Shown here: piece by piece, positions 9,167-19,231 of the stretch
Numbering within the stretch: the first letter of the stretch is position 1
How the letters are laid out: the number at the start of each line of letters is the position of its first letter
DNA from: Cohnella lupini
GTDB lineage: Bacteria; Bacillota; Bacilli; Paenibacillales; Paenibacillaceae
Reading direction: 5' to 3'
NCBI RefSeq assembly: GCF_003386205.1
Contig: NZ_QRDY01000003.1
Span: 372,001-436,000 of the forward strand
DNA: 64,000 nt
Translations under genes and position numbers: made by a program
Notes under the pieces: model-generated
Told to the model about the DNA's origin: nothing
Databases searched by the model: none
The model's input: the letters and a program-made list of their open reading frames with translations, nothing else

Positions 9167-10576
9167 ATGCATCTTATCGTTGTCGGATTGAATTACCGTA
9201 CGGCCCCCGTGGAAATGAGGGAACGCTTTACGTTGTCGGATAAGGAGATGCCGCTTGCGTTGCAGGCGTTGAAGCAAACGACCGGCATTCTTGAAGGAGT
9301 CGTCGTGGCTACCTGCAACCGGACGGAAATTTACGCGGTCGTTGACCGGCTTCACCTGTGCGGACATCATATACGCGCATTCATGGAGCAATGGTTCAAA
9401 ATACCGCGCAAGGAATTCAACTCGCATTTGTATATGTACGAAGACGATCGGTCGGTGGAGCATTTGTTCCGGGTCGCAAGCGGCCTCGATTCCATGATTA
9501 TCGGAGAAACTCAGATTCTCGGACAAGTACGCGACGCTTTCTTGCTCGCGCAAGAGCAGCAAGCGACAGGCACGCTGTTCAACCGATTGTTCAAGCAGGC
9601 TATTACGTTAGCCAAGCGCGCGCACTCAGAAACCTCGGTCGGAGAGAGCGCGGTATCCGTCAGTTACGCGGCTGTGGAGCTCGGCAAGCGTATCTTCGGA
9701 CGGTTCGACGATAAGAAGGTCATGATCATGGGTGCGGGGAAAATGAGCGAGTTAACCGCGCAGCACCTCCATAGCAATGGGGCTAAAGAGGTGTTCGTCG
9801 TCAACCGGACGATCGAGAAAGCGGCCGATTTGGCCGGGAAGTTCCAAGGCACCGCAATGACGTTCGACGAAGCCATGGATAGATTGAAAGATACAGACAT
9901 CGTCATTAGTAGCACGGGAGCGGAGAAATTCGTTATCAGCCGGAAGCATATCGAAGCCGCGATGTCCGCGCGTAAGAAAAAGCCTCTTTTTCTGATCGAT
10001 ATCGCCGTGCCTCGGGATATCGAGCCTTCGTGCGGAGATATACCGAACGTCTTTCTCTACGATATCGACGATCTCGAAGGCATCGTGGAATCGAACATGG
10101 CGAAACGCCGCAAGGAAGCCGCCATAATCGAGGAAATGATCGAGCTTGAGCAGGAAGCTTACCAACAATGGTATGCGACCCTAGGAGTCAGCCCTCTGAT
10201 CAGGGCGCTTCAGGATAAGGCTGCATCCATTCAAGAGAATACTTTGGAGAGCTTGTTGCGCAAGCTTCCCGAGCTGGACGAGCGGCAAGTCAAAGTCATT
10301 CGCAAGCTAACCAAGAGCATCGTCAATCAAGTCATACATGATCCTATATTGCGTATCAAAGAACTTGCGGCCGAGAAACGCAGCGACGAAGCGATGAAGC
10401 TATTCGTTCAATTGTTCGCCTTGGAAGACGAAGTCGCGATTCTGAAGGCGGAACAAATCGCCGAGGAGAAATCGCGGAAAGAATTGATTTCGTCGTCCAG
10501 AAGCGCCGAATCGACACCGGGCTCCATGAGGGATGTCGAGATATTGTTATCCCAACTCGCAGGCGCACTTAGATAA
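9167..10576 (+). CDS. hemA: Glutamyl-tRNA reductase
   Basis: First committed enzyme of C5-pathway tetrapyrrole synthesis, reducing Glu-tRNA with NADPH to glutamate-1-semialdehyde. 469 residues. The catalytic domain carries the nucleophilic Cys50 in ATCNRTE and the motif IIGETQILGQ near 110; the NADPH-binding Rossmann domain follows (MIMGAGKMSE near 187) and a helical dimerisation domain ends the protein. GGGTGA at 9155-9160 is spaced correctly for the ATG at 9167 rather than the TTG at 9161. It opens a hem operon; gaps to the next genes are small. Confidence 0.97.
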   Translation: MHLIVVGLNYRTAPVEMRERFTLSDKEMPLALQALKQTTGILEGVVVATCNRTEIYAVVDRLHLCGHHIRAFMEQWFKIPRKEFNSHLYMYEDDRSVEHLFRVASGLDSMIIGETQILGQVRDAFLLAQEQQATGTLFNRLFKQAITLAKRAHSETSVGESAVSVSYAAVELGKRIFGRFDDKKVMIMGAGKMSELTAQHLHSNGAKEVFVVNRTIEKAADLAGKFQGTAMTFDEAMDRLKDTDIVISSTGAEKFVISRKHIEAAMSARKKKPLFLIDIAVPRDIEPSCGDIPNVFLYDIDDLEGIVESNMAKRRKEAAIIEEMIELEQEAYQQWYATLGVSPLIRALQDKAASIQENTLESLLRKLPELDERQVKVIRKLTKSIVNQVIHDPILRIKELAAEKRSDEAMKLFVQLFALEDEVAILKAEQIAEEKSRKELISSSRSAESTPGSMRDVEILLSQLAGALR

Positions 10577-10603
10577 AGCAAGGATGCCGGAGGCGCTGCC
10601 CCC

Positions 10604-11425
10604 ATGATAACGCAAGATTGGTTAACCGACGCCGTACTTTATATTTATGCCCTGAGCCTGCTTTTCTTCGTGTCCGACGCCGCTTCCGGCAACCGGAGCG
10701 CCAGAAAGGTGGGCACAGGGCTCCTTGTTTTTGTTTGGGTGCTTCAGGGCGTTTTTTTATTGGTCTTATTGGTGGACCGATTTTCGGTTCCGGCGTTGAC
10801 GCTTAGGGATTATTTGTTTTTCGTGTCTTGGTTGCTGGTCTCCGCGTCCTTTATTCTTAATCGGATTGTCCGGGCGGAGTTGCTCGTCCTTCTCGTCAAC
10901 GTCGTTGGTTTCGCCGTACTGGCCCTTAATTTGATCGAACGCAATCGGCAAAAGGTGGAGCTGGAGCCGTGGGAAGTCGCTAGACGATTGTTGCTGGTAC
11001 ATGTCGGGCTGATTACGTTAGCCTTCGCGGTATTAACGATAACGGCGATTCTGGGCTTGATGTATTTATTCCTCCATCAGAGGTTGAAAGCAAAGAAGTG
11101 GTCGCATGTGATGAGCCGGATGCCTAGCTTGGAATGGATCGATCAATACGCTTACCGTGCAGGCCTGATCGGTGTTCCGTTGCTGTTGTTGTCGCTATCC
11201 ACGGGGACGGTGGCGCTATTGCTGGACGGCAGTCCGGCGAAGCTGTTGGACGAGAAGGTACTGTTCTCGTTCGCTGCCGGTGCCCTTTATATTTTTTATT
11301 TGATTCGAAGATTGGCCTCTCTCGATGACGGGACAAAGCTGGCGATCTGGAATCTGTTGGGGTATGCTTTATTGGTTACGGGTTTCTTCGTTAGCTCGCT
11401 ATCCTCGTTTCATCAGATGCTTTAG
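10604..11425 (+). CDS. hemX: HemX, CcsA-family membrane protein
   Basis: Integral membrane protein of 273 residues with about eight hydrophobic segments, related to the cytochrome c assembly protein CcsA/ResC. In B. subtilis HemX lowers the amount of HemA protein; the mechanism there is not settled. GGAGG at 10590-10594 precedes the ATG at 10604. The full haem-handling WWD signature of CcsA is not evident, in keeping with HemX. It lies 27 bases after hemA. Confidence 0.88.
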   Translation: MITQDWLTDAVLYIYALSLLFFVSDAASGNRSARKVGTGLLVFVWVLQGVFLLVLLVDRFSVPALTLRDYLFFVSWLLVSASFILNRIVRAELLVLLVNVVGFAVLALNLIERNRQKVELEPWEVARRLLLVHVGLITLAFAVLTITAILGLMYLFLHQRLKAKKWSHVMSRMPSLEWIDQYAYRAGLIGVPLLLLSLSTGTVALLLDGSPAKLLDEKVLFSFAAGALYIFYLIRRLASLDDGTKLAIWNLLGYALLVTGFFVSSLSSFHQML

Positions 11426-11476
11426 TCGCTAGTCGAGTAATAGGTAAATAGATTCGTTGCGAGAGGAGCATTGTCC

Positions 11477-12130
11477 GTGGCCGGCTGGTATCCGATCATT
11501 CTACAGATGGATGGACGAAGATGCATCGTCGTAGGCGGCGGCGCCGTCGCGCAACGGAAATCGGAAGGCTTGCTGCAAGCAAAGGCGGATATTCGCGTAA
11601 TAAGTCCCAAGCTAACGCCGGTATTGCAAGAATGGGCGAACGCCGGTTTATTGCAATGGGACGAGCGGGAAGCCAAGGAAGAAGATTTGGACGGCGCAAC
11701 TCTCGTATTCGCGGCGACGGATCGGCCGGAAGTCAACCGCTGGATTGCCGAAATTGCCGGTCTAAGAGGCATTCCGTACAATATTGCGGACAATGGCGAA
11801 GAAGGAGATTTTCTTGTGCCGGCCGTATTGCGGCAAGGGGATTTGATTCTCGCGGCCAGCGCTTCCGGTGCGGGGCCTGCTCTTGCGAAACGCATCATTA
11901 ACGAGCTTGCGGAACGCTACGGTCCCGAATATGACGAGAACGTCAAGGCGCTCAGGACGATTCGCGAGATCGTGAAGTCGGAGATATCGGATATTACCGA
12001 ACGGCGCGAGCTGCTTCAAGTCGCGGTAACCGACGAGGCGCTAGAGGAATGGCGTTCGGCAGCATGGATTCGAGATAAGGACAGGCTGATCGCTCGATTA
12101 CGTCAACGTGTAAATGACCGGAAGGGATAG
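11477..12130 (+). CDS. Precorrin-2 dehydrogenase / sirohydrochlorin ferrochelatase-type protein (Met8p/CysG N-domain family)
   Basis: 217 residues with a Rossmann NAD-binding start (VVGGGAVAQRK near residue 15), and Ser in SASGAGPALA near 125, the signature of the Met8p/YlnF/CysG-B family that oxidises precorrin-2 to sirohydrochlorin and in some members inserts iron. The GTG at 11477 lies eight bases after GAGAGGAG; the TTG at 11471 is too close. Position between hemX and hemC, with a uroporphyrinogen methyltransferase two genes on, puts the siroheme branch inside the haem operon. Whether this protein also chelates iron cannot be decided here. Confidence 0.92.
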   Translation: MAGWYPIILQMDGRRCIVVGGGAVAQRKSEGLLQAKADIRVISPKLTPVLQEWANAGLLQWDEREAKEEDLDGATLVFAATDRPEVNRWIAEIAGLRGIPYNIADNGEEGDFLVPAVLRQGDLILAASASGAGPALAKRIINELAERYGPEYDENVKALRTIREIVKSEISDITERRELLQVAVTDEALEEWRSAAWIRDKDRLIARLRQRVNDRKG

Positions 12131-12136
12131 ATACAT

Positions 12137-13075
12137 ATGCGCAATATAATAGTGGGGTCAAGGCAAAGCACGCTCGCGATAACGCAAACGAATCAGACGA
12201 TACAAGCGCTAAGAGAGATATGCGCAAGGGAAGATCTTGCTTATACATTCGAGGTGAAGCCCATCGTGACCCGAGGGGATCGCATATTGGACGTCACCTT
12301 GTCCAAGGTCGGGGGAAAAGGGTTATTCGTTAAAGAAATCGAGGAAGCGTTGCTGAACGGAGAAATCGATCTTGCTATCCACAGCATGAAGGATATGCCC
12401 TTCGATCTTCCTGAAGGACTAGTCATAGGCGCGATTCCGTTACGCGAAGATCCCCGGGATTGCTTGATCGGCAGAGAAGGCAAAGGATTGGCCGACTTGC
12501 CGATCGGAGCGCGAATTGGAACGAGCAGCCTAAGGAGAGCGGCGCAACTGCAAGCCCATCGCCCGGATTTACGCATCGAATCGATTCGGGGGAATATCGA
12601 TACCCGCTTGCGCAAGTTAGATGAAGAAGGCTTCGACGCCATACTCCTCGCGGCGGCTGGTCTACACCGCATGGGCTGGAAAGATCGCATCACGGAATAT
12701 CTTTCGCCCGAAGTATGCTTGCCTGCCGTCGGGCAAGGCGCCTTGGCGGTCGAGTGCCGAGGTGACGATAAGGACGTGCTTGCGCTGCTCAGCCTGCTCA
12801 ACGACCCGGATACCGAGCGAACGGTAGCCGCGGAAAGGCGATTGCTCGGTTTGTTGAACGGGGGTTGCCAGATCCCGATCGGAGCGTTTGCCCGACTTGA
12901 AACAAGCGATGGGGCTTCGGTGGTACTATTGCAAGGAATGGTGTCATCTCCAGACGGCATCAGCATGCTGAAGGAGAGCGCGAGCGGTTCCGACCCTCTG
13001 CGGGTCGGCTCTGATGTCGCTCAAGCTCTGCTTGGCCGCGGGGCCGACCATCTTCTTGCGGAAGCGAGGGAGTAG
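12137..13075 (+). CDS. hemC: Hydroxymethylbilane synthase (porphobilinogen deaminase)
   Basis: Polymerises four porphobilinogens to hydroxymethylbilane. 312 residues, normal length. It starts with the family hallmark [13 protein letters not shown], has the arginine-rich cofactor site [11 protein letters not shown] near 133, and the dipyrromethane-binding Cys244 in NGGCQIPIG. It begins six bases after the precorrin-2 dehydrogenase stop and ends three bases before the next start, so the genes are tightly coupled. Confidence 0.97.
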   Translation: MRNIIVGSRQSTLAITQTNQTIQALREICAREDLAYTFEVKPIVTRGDRILDVTLSKVGGKGLFVKEIEEALLNGEIDLAIHSMKDMPFDLPEGLVIGAIPLREDPRDCLIGREGKGLADLPIGARIGTSSLRRAAQLQAHRPDLRIESIRGNIDTRLRKLDEEGFDAILLAAAGLHRMGWKDRITEYLSPEVCLPAVGQGALAVECRGDDKDVLALLSLLNDPDTERTVAAERRLLGLLNGGCQIPIGAFARLETSDGASVVLLQGMVSSPDGISMLKESASGSDPLRVGSDVAQALLGRGADHLLAEARE

Positions 13076-13078
13076 CGA

Positions 13079-14629
13079 ATGGTCAAAGGAATAGTTTACC
13101 TGGTCGGCGCGGGTCCGGGCGATCCCAAGCTGATCACCGTTCGCGGGTTGGAGGCTTTGAAGCGCTCCGACGTTATCGTGTTCGACCGGCTTGCTGGTCC
13201 CCAATTGCTGAACCATGCCAGACCCGACGCCGAACGTATCTACGTAGGGAAGCTTCCGGACCGTCATACGATGAAGCAAGAGGACATTAATCAGTTACTC
13301 GTTGATCTGGCGCTACAGGGAAAAACCGTTATTCGGTTAAAAGGCGGCGACCCGACCGTCTTCGGGCGCGTTGGCGAAGAAGCGGATTTACTGCAGAAGA
13401 ACGGCATCTTATATGAGATCATACCCGGCATTACATCCGCGATCGCGGTACCTGCTTACGCGGGCATTCCCGTGACCCATCGCGATATGGCTTCCTCCTT
13501 TTCCGTTATAACGGGCCATGAGAGCCCCGACAAACTCGATCATTCGATCTATTGGGATAAAGTAACGAACGCCACGGGCACGCTTGTTTTCTTGATGGGC
13601 GTCGCCAAGATCGGCTATATTAGCGAACAATTGATCAAGCACGGCAGATCGGTCGATACGCCCGTCGCCCTCGTGCAATGGGGGACAAGGGCGGAGCAAA
13701 GGACGGTCGTGGGCACTCTCGGCGATATCGACGAGAAGGTCAAGGCGGCCAACCTGAAACCTCCGGCCGTTATTGTCGTCGGCGATGTCGTTCGCCAGCG
13801 CGAGACGCTGTCTTGGATAGAGAAGAAGCCTTTGTTCGGTCAACGGATACTCGTTACCCGGGCCCGATCGCAAGCGAGCGAATTGCTGGCCAAGATCGAC
13901 GACCTGGGAGGCGAAACGTACGAGTTTCCCGTTATCGAGACCAAATGGCCGACATCGTCGGAAGCGGTTCAAGCGATCGAGCGGGCATTGGGTCAAGCGG
14001 ACGACTACGATTGGGTCATGCTGACTAGCGTAAACGGAGTAGAGTTTTTCTTCGGTTGGTTGGATCGTTGCGGCATTGATATCCGCAGGTTTCACCGGGC
14101 CAAATTCGCCGCCGTCGGGCCTATGACGGCCGAGGCGCTTGCTTCGCGAGGTATTCGAGCCGATCTGCTGCCGGAAAGCTTCCGCGCGGAAAGCTTACTG
14201 GAAAGCTTGGACGGCCTGATCGTGCCCGGGCAGCTTGCATTGCTGCCGCGAGGGGATTTGGCGAGGGAAACTTTGCCGAAGGAACTTAAGGAGCGAGAGG
14301 TTCGTACGGTGGAGATCGACGTGTACGAGACTTGCTTGGCGGCACCGCGGGATTTGTGGTTACCGGAAATGATAGCCGGCGGCGAGATTCACGTCATTAC
14401 GTTCACGAGCTCCTCGACGGTAATCAATTTGCTGGAGGCTTTGCGCCAACTAGGCTTGAAGGAGCCGGCGGAAGCGTTGCGAGGCGTCGAGATCGCTTGC
14501 ATCGGACCCGTTACGGCGAAGACGGCGGAAGAGAACGGCTTGCAAGTCACGATTATTCCCGAGAAATACACGATAGAAGGTTTAGTGGATGCGTTGGTCG
14601 AGAGACGGCGCGTTACGAAAGGAGATTGA
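13079..14629 (+). CDS. cobA-hemD: Fused uroporphyrinogen-III C-methyltransferase / uroporphyrinogen-III synthase
   Basis: Two enzymes in one 516-residue chain. Residues 1 to about 245 are SUMT (SirA/CobA): [14 protein letters not shown] at the start and the SAM-binding [12 protein letters not shown] near 85. From about 255 ([17 protein letters not shown]) to the end is uroporphyrinogen-III synthase, with the low-conservation HemD fold and the TFTSSSTV motif near 442. HemD closes hydroxymethylbilane to uroporphyrinogen III, and SUMT methylates that product to precorrin-2, so the fusion links the branch-point step to siroheme/B12. Bacillus keeps the activities on separate genes; the fused form is common in Paenibacillaceae and Clostridia. 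The ATG at 13079 follows GCGAGGGAG by six bases. Confidence 0.95.
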   Translation: MVKGIVYLVGAGPGDPKLITVRGLEALKRSDVIVFDRLAGPQLLNHARPDAERIYVGKLPDRHTMKQEDINQLLVDLALQGKTVIRLKGGDPTVFGRVGEEADLLQKNGILYEIIPGITSAIAVPAYAGIPVTHRDMASSFSVITGHESPDKLDHSIYWDKVTNATGTLVFLMGVAKIGYISEQLIKHGRSVDTPVALVQWGTRAEQRTVVGTLGDIDEKVKAANLKPPAVIVVGDVVRQRETLSWIEKKPLFGQRILVTRARSQASELLAKIDDLGGETYEFPVIETKWPTSSEAVQAIERALGQADDYDWVMLTSVNGVEFFFGWLDRCGIDIRRFHRAKFAAVGPMTAEALASRGIRADLLPESFRAESLLESLDGLIVPGQLALLPRGDLARETLPKELKEREVRTVEIDVYETCLAAPRDLWLPEMIAGGEIHVITFTSSSTVINLLEALRQLGLKEPAEALRGVEIACIGPVTAKTAEENGLQVTIIPEKYTIEGLVDALVERRRVTKGD

Positions 14630-14634
14630 CGGAC

Positions 14635-15624
14635 ATGGCTTATCCTTTGGTTAGACATCGCAGATTAAGAAGCACGGATGCCTTGCGTAGTCTTGTAAGA
14701 GAAACAAGCGTTGGAACGAACGATCTGATCGCGCCAATCTTCGTAACGGAGGGGACGGCCGTGAAGGACGAAATTACTTCGATGCCGGGCGTCTATCATT
14801 GGTCTTTGGATACGTTGGAAGAAGAACTCGCGGAAATCGTGGGGGTAGGTATACAGGCCGTGCTTATATTCGGAGTTCCCGATCACAAAGACGCTACCGG
14901 AACGTCCGCGTTCGATGAAGATGGAATCGTGCAGAGGGCTATCCGTAAAATAAAAGCTCTGTACCCGGGGCTAGTGGTCATAGCGGATACTTGCTTGTGC
15001 CAATTCACCGATCACGGTCATTGCGGGGTTGTCCATACGACCGATTGCGGAGCGGAAATCGACAACGACGAGTCTCTCGCGTTGCTTGCGAAAGCGGCGG
15101 TCGCGCAGGCTAAAGCCGGCGCGGACATTATCGCTCCTTCCAATATGATGGACGGTTTCGTAGCCGCGATTCGCCAAGGGCTGGACGAGGCGGGTTTTAC
15201 CAACACGCCGATTATGTCGTACGCTGTCAAATACTCGTCCGCGTATTACGGTCCTTTCCGGGAAGCGGTGCATTCCACTCCGCAATTCGGAGATCGCAAA
15301 ACGTACCAGATGGATCCTGCCAACGCGCGGGAAGCTTTAAGGGAGGCCCAATCCGACGTGGACGAAGGTGCCGATTTCCTCATGGTGAAGCCGGGCCTCG
15401 CGTACTTGGACATCGTAAGAATGCTTAGGGATCGGTACTCCTTGCCTATCGTTATCTATAACGTAAGCGCGGAGTATTCGATGGTGAAGGCCGCGGCTTT
15501 GCAGGGATGGATAGACGAGAAGGCGGTCGTGCTGGAGACGTTAACCGGAATGAAACGCGCGGGTGCGGATTTAATCATCACTTATCACGCCAAAGATGCC
15601 GCGCGTTGGTTGAAGGGGAATTAA
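14635..15624 (+). CDS. hemB: Delta-aminolevulinic acid dehydratase (porphobilinogen synthase)
   Basis: Condenses two 5-aminolevulinate molecules into porphobilinogen. 329 residues. The cysteine cluster [15 protein letters not shown] near residue 120 marks the zinc-dependent form, and the Schiff-base lysines lie in [12 protein letters not shown] and in [17 protein letters not shown] at 14618-14624 fixes the ATG at 14635; a much longer frame opening at 14332 overlaps cobA-hemD and is not used. After it the operon is interrupted by a reverse-strand regulator. Confidence 0.97.
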   Translation: MAYPLVRHRRLRSTDALRSLVRETSVGTNDLIAPIFVTEGTAVKDEITSMPGVYHWSLDTLEEELAEIVGVGIQAVLIFGVPDHKDATGTSAFDEDGIVQRAIRKIKALYPGLVVIADTCLCQFTDHGHCGVVHTTDCGAEIDNDESLALLAKAAVAQAKAGADIIAPSNMMDGFVAAIRQGLDEAGFTNTPIMSYAVKYSSAYYGPFREAVHSTPQFGDRKTYQMDPANAREALREAQSDVDEGADFLMVKPGLAYLDIVRMLRDRYSLPIVIYNVSAEYSMVKAAALQGWIDEKAVVLETLTGMKRAGADLIITYHAKDAARWLKGN

Positions 15625-15661
15625 AGCGAAAGGAAGGATAGATGCCGGAGCAATCCGTCGT

Positions 15662-16324
15662 TTAACCGCGAAGTTTTAGTAAATTCAGCTTGTATTCGTT
15701 GATGCCGAACTGCAAGACGCCGCGCGTCTCCAGCTCCCTAATGACTTCGGACAGGATGGCTTTGGTTACGCCGGCCATCTGGGCAAGCTCGTCGTAGTTC
15801 AGCGACATGTGAATGGAAATGATATTGCCGTCGCGTTTGCCGCTCTTGTTCGCGAGCGAAATCAGATTTTTGAGCACGCGGGTTCTTCCGTCGAGGAAGG
15901 TCAAATCATTCACGTGCTCGTTGGTCGTGCGCAGTCGGCGGCATAATTCGGATAATATGCCCCTCGTGATATCGAAGTGGGTTTCCATCAATTCCATGAA
16001 TTGCTCCGAGCTAAGCTCCAATACGGTCGTGGGCTCCAAGGTTTGCGCCGAAGCGGAACGAGGTCGACCGTCCAGCAAGGACAGCTCGCCGAAGCTTTCG
16101 CCGCCATTGACTAATGAAAGCACCTTTTCTTCTCCCGAATTACTCTTCGTGAACAGCTTAAGTGAACCTGCAAGGACGACGTAGAAGGTTAAACCCATCT
16201 CTTTCTCGTGAAAGAGAATCGTTCCGGCGGGGATTGTCCGCCTGTGGGAAATTCTAAGAATATGTTCCAGTTGAGCGTCGTTTAAGTTGTCAAAAAGAGA
16301 AACCTTTTTCAGCCATTCGATCAT
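15662..16324 (-). CDS. Crp/Fnr-family transcriptional regulator
   Basis: 220 residues: N-terminal cyclic-nucleotide-binding beta-roll (about 10-120), a dimerisation helix, and a C-terminal winged helix-turn-helix (MSLNYDELAQMAGVTKAILS near 170). The phosphate-binding cassette reads FGELSLLDGRPRSAS, keeping the Glu, Arg and Ser that contact cyclic nucleotide in CRP. There is no N-terminal Cys cluster, so it is not an oxygen-sensing Fnr of the iron-sulphur type. GGGAGAG precedes the ATG. It lies head-to-head with hemL and tail-to-tail with hemB, splitting the usual hem operon. Its targets, and whether it controls hemL through the 84-base divergent gap, are unknown. Confidence 0.92.
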   Translation of the reverse strand: MIEWLKKVSLFDNLNDAQLEHILRISHRRTIPAGTILFHEKEMGLTFYVVLAGSLKLFTKSNSGEEKVLSLVNGGESFGELSLLDGRPRSASAQTLEPTTVLELSSEQFMELMETHFDITRGILSELCRRLRTTNEHVNDLTFLDGRTRVLKNLISLANKSGKRDGNIISIHMSLNYDELAQMAGVTKAILSEVIRELETRGVLQFGINEYKLNLLKLRG

Positions 16325-16408
16325 GTTAATCTCTCCCGCTCCGCTAAGTTACGATATGAACAAGTTTACCACAGCCTTTTCCAATTCAGATAGTAGGATG
16401 TGTCGAAT

Positions 16409-17710
16409 ATGAGCAAAAAACATCGAACGCGCATAGATACCCGCTCCAAAGAGGCTTTCGAACGCGCGAAACGCGTCATACCGGGAGGCGTCAACAGTCC
16501 CGTGCGGGCATTCAAGTCCGTGAATCAGACTCCGCTCGTCATAGAGCGCGGGGAGGGGAGCCGCATCACGGATATCGATGGGCAAACATACATCGATTAC
16601 GTGCTTTCGTGGGGGCCTTTAATCGCGGGACACGCCCATCCGGAAGTGGTCGAAGCCATTAAACGGACGGCGGAAAAAGGAACGAGCTTCGGGGCTCCGA
16701 CGGAGTTGGAGACGTTGATGGCGGAGCTCGTATGCGAACGCGTGCCTTCCGTAGAAGTCGTAAGAATGGTCAACTCGGGTACGGAAGCTACGATGAGCGC
16801 GCTAAGGTTAGCTCGAGGATTCACGAATCGGAGCAAAATCCTGAAATTCGAAGGCTCGTATCACGGACATGCGGACAGCTTGCTAATTAAAGCGGGCTCC
16901 GGAGTCGCTACGCTAGGTTTGCCGGATAGCCCGGGAGTGCCCAAGAGCGTGGCGGCGCATACGCTGACGGTCCCTTACAACGACTTAGAATCGGTTAAGC
17001 TTGCTTTCGAACGCTACGGCGAAGAAATCGCGGCTATTATCGTTGAACCGATAGCGGGTAACATGGGCGTCGTACCGCCATTGCCGGGATTCTTGGCCGG
17101 CTTGCGCGAGGTGACTTCAAATTACGGAAGCTTGCTCATCTTCGACGAGGTCATGACGGGATTCCGGGTCCACTTGAATTGCGCTCAAGGACTCTATGGC
17201 ATTACGCCCGATTTGACGTGCTTGGGCAAAGTCATCGGCGGGGGCTTGCCGGTAGGCGCATACGGCGGAAGACGGGAAATCATGGACAAGATGGCCCCGG
17301 TCGGCCCGATTTACCAAGCCGGCACTTTGTCGGGTAATCCATTGGCGATGGCTGCGGGTTACACGACTCTCAAACTGATGACGGAGGAATCTTACCGGTT
17401 GTTGGAGCGGTTGTCGGTCCGTCTGCATGCGGGACTCGAGCGCAACGCGGCGGAGACGGGTATTCCGATGACGATCAATCGCGTGGGTTCCATGGTTTGC
17501 CCCTTCTTTACGGATAAACATGTCATCAATTACGATTTGGCCAAGACGGCGAACACGGAACGCTTCCGCACGGTTTTCCGCAGGCTGCTGGACAACGGCG
17601 TGAACATTGCTCCGTCGCCTTTCGAAGGCTGGTTCGTTTCGATCGCCCACAGCGTTGACGACATCGACGAGACGATCGAAGCACACAGAGCGGCAATGCT
17701 GAAACTGTAA
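16409..17710 (+). CDS. hemL: Glutamate-1-semialdehyde 2,1-aminomutase
   Basis: PLP enzyme that converts glutamate-1-semialdehyde to 5-aminolevulinate, the substrate of HemB. 433 residues. Visible are the N-terminal [11 protein letters not shown], the glycine-rich [12 protein letters not shown], and the PLP lysine Lys274 in [23 protein letters not shown] at 16395-16400 stands eight bases before the ATG at 16409, so the GTG at 16400 is rejected. Because a gene on the other strand lies upstream, hemL needs its own promoter, probably in the 84-base divergent region; I could not define one with confidence. A terminator follows. Confidence 0.97.
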   Translation: MSKKHRTRIDTRSKEAFERAKRVIPGGVNSPVRAFKSVNQTPLVIERGEGSRITDIDGQTYIDYVLSWGPLIAGHAHPEVVEAIKRTAEKGTSFGAPTELETLMAELVCERVPSVEVVRMVNSGTEATMSALRLARGFTNRSKILKFEGSYHGHADSLLIKAGSGVATLGLPDSPGVPKSVAAHTLTVPYNDLESVKLAFERYGEEIAAIIVEPIAGNMGVVPPLPGFLAGLREVTSNYGSLLIFDEVMTGFRVHLNCAQGLYGITPDLTCLGKVIGGGLPVGAYGGRREIMDKMAPVGPIYQAGTLSGNPLAMAAGYTTLKLMTEESYRLLERLSVRLHAGLERNAAETGIPMTINRVGSMVCPFFTDKHVINYDLAKTANTERFRTVFRRLLDNGVNIAPSPFEGWFVSIAHSVDDIDETIEAHRAAMLKL

Positions 17711-17719
17711 AAACCTATG

Positions 17720-17754
17720 CTCCGGCGGGAACTTCCCCGCCGGAGTTTTTCTTT
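17720..17754 (+). terminator. Rho-independent terminator after hemL
   Basis: Perfect ten-base-pair stem CTCCGGCGGG / CCCGCCGGAG with a six-base loop and five T. Confidence 0.93.
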
Positions 17755-17897
17755 GTCCTCCTTCATGGCAAAAAAGCCGAGGGGGGTTGTTTGCATTTTC
17801 AGTCATGCCCGCCTTTCGGCGGCATATAGATAATTAGTGAATTGTAACGGCCCCGATCCATGCCATCGGGTGCTTATGCCGAAAGGAGGACTTCGTC

Positions 17898-19127
17898 GTG
17901 ACGGACCAGTTGAACGGGTTGCGATTCGATATTTACGAACGTGTGCATCTCCCTGACGATGTAGCCGCAATCGAAGAGTTGGAAGAAATCGAGTTGGTGC
18001 CCCACATGCAGGCGCTACCTCAGGACGATCAGGTTCTATTGAGAGGTCACTTGTTACTGTCGGGGATCTATCGGGCTAAGGATTCCTCCGGAGTATCTCA
18101 GCTGGAACACTGGATTCCGGTCGAAATCTCTCTGCCGCTAAACCGGATCCAAAGCGTGGAAGAGCTCGCCGTCGAGATCGACAACTTCGACGTGGACCTG
18201 CTTACGTCGCGTTCCTTAAACGTGACGGGCGTGCTCGCCTTGCGCGGGCTTCAGGTACAGTCTACTCAGAGTCCGATATGGCGCGACGATAGTTTCACCG
18301 TCGTTCACCAAGCGCAACCGGAGTCGGATGAGGATTCCGCGCGATTCTCGGCGCCCGACCGTAACGAATTCGATTCGGGCAACAAGGCGTCGCTATCGGA
18401 AAATCTCTATTCGACGGATGCGGACGAGGATCTGATCGAACAGGACAGGGAAGACGTATGGGGCTTGCAATCCGAGACGGATGCCCTAACGAACGAGACG
18501 ACCAAAGAAAGCAGTTGGCTGTCGATGTTCCAGAATTTGGAGGAAGCCAGAAGAGACGAGGCCTTAGCCGACGATCCGCCCGTGGACAAAGCGCAATTCG
18601 ACGCCTCCGCCTGGGGGGACGTGTCGAAGGAAAGGATTGCCGAACTAGAAAGGACGGCCGAGCCTTACCCGTACCTATACCCGACTCCGGAACCGGAGCT
18701 CCAGGTCTCTAACGAACCTGCGGTGGAGGAAAAACCGGATCTTCGGGTCGCTCTAGGAGGCAGAACGCTGGATCCCGCCGTGCAACAGCAACAAACCGGG
18801 GTCGGGCTACTGTCCCAGTTGGGTGAGAAGGGCGCCAAACGCGAAGCTGAGCTTCGCATCTTGGAGGCGGCACAAGCCGAAGAGAAGGCGCAGCTAGCGA
18901 ACAATCCCGCGCAGAGCAGCGGCGACGAGCTCGAATGGACGCGGTTGTTCTTGAACAACGGCGCGCAGACGCATTCCTTCCGCAAAGTGAGGATGTGCAT
19001 CGTCCAAAGGGAAGAGACGCTCGACTCGATTGCTAGTCGCTACAACGTTCAGCCAAGGGAACTGCAGCTGTATAACCGCTTGCACGAGCCTTATTTATCG
19101 GAAGGTCAAGTGCTCTACATTCCATGA
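17898..19127 (+). CDS. spoVID: Spore coat morphogenetic protein SpoVID (LysM)
   Basis: 409 residues. The N-terminal 130 residues form the beta-rich domain seen in SpoVID/CotE-partner proteins (LNGLRFDIYERVHLPDD..., with LLSGIY and WIPVEISLPLNRI). The middle (about 135-340) is acidic, low in complexity and probably disordered. The C-terminus is one LysM domain (about 360-409: VQREETLDSIASRYNVQP ... EGQVLYIP). In B. subtilis SpoVID encases the spore by tethering SafA and CotE, and the gene also follows hemL. The GTG at 17898 lies after AAAGGAGG. It is transcribed apart from hemL; a clear sigma-E promoter was not found. Confidence 0.85.
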   Translation: MTDQLNGLRFDIYERVHLPDDVAAIEELEEIELVPHMQALPQDDQVLLRGHLLLSGIYRAKDSSGVSQLEHWIPVEISLPLNRIQSVEELAVEIDNFDVDLLTSRSLNVTGVLALRGLQVQSTQSPIWRDDSFTVVHQAQPESDEDSARFSAPDRNEFDSGNKASLSENLYSTDADEDLIEQDREDVWGLQSETDALTNETTKESSWLSMFQNLEEARRDEALADDPPVDKAQFDASAWGDVSKERIAELERTAEPYPYLYPTPEPELQVSNEPAVEEKPDLRVALGGRTLDPAVQQQQTGVGLLSQLGEKGAKREAELRILEAAQAEEKAQLANNPAQSSGDELEWTRLFLNNGAQTHSFRKVRMCIVQREETLDSIASRYNVQPRELQLYNRLHEPYLSEGQVLYIP

Positions 19128-19137
19128 CGGCCTAGTC

Positions 19138-19177
19138 GAACCCGTTTCTCCTCTCGTCGGGAGGGAGACGGGTTTTT
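19138..19177 (+). terminator. Rho-independent terminator after spoVID
   Basis: AACCCGTTTCTCC pairs with GGGAGACGGGTT, with small internal irregularity, followed by TTTTT. Confidence 0.85.
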
Positions 19178-19196
19178 CGCGCGGCTTGACCGCATA

Positions 19197-19225
19197 TTGA
19201 CTCTCTAACGGGTGGAGAGTAAAAT
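19197..19225 (+). promoter_or_regulatory. Sigma-A promoter of the valS T-box unit
   Basis: TTGACT at 19197-19202 and TAAAAT at 19220-19225, spacer 17. Transcription would start near 19232, at the 5' end of the T-box leader. Confidence 0.75.
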
Positions 19226-19231
19226 AAGTAA

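Noticed and set aside
12241..12966. Reverse-strand ORF of 241 codons inside hemC
   Set aside because: Ser/Arg/Pro-rich low-quality translation opposite a complete hemC.
14332..14634. N-terminal extension of hemB by about 100 residues
   Set aside because: The extra part overlaps cobA-hemD in another frame and is Arg-rich; the ATG at 14635 has an ideal ribosome site and gives the normal length.
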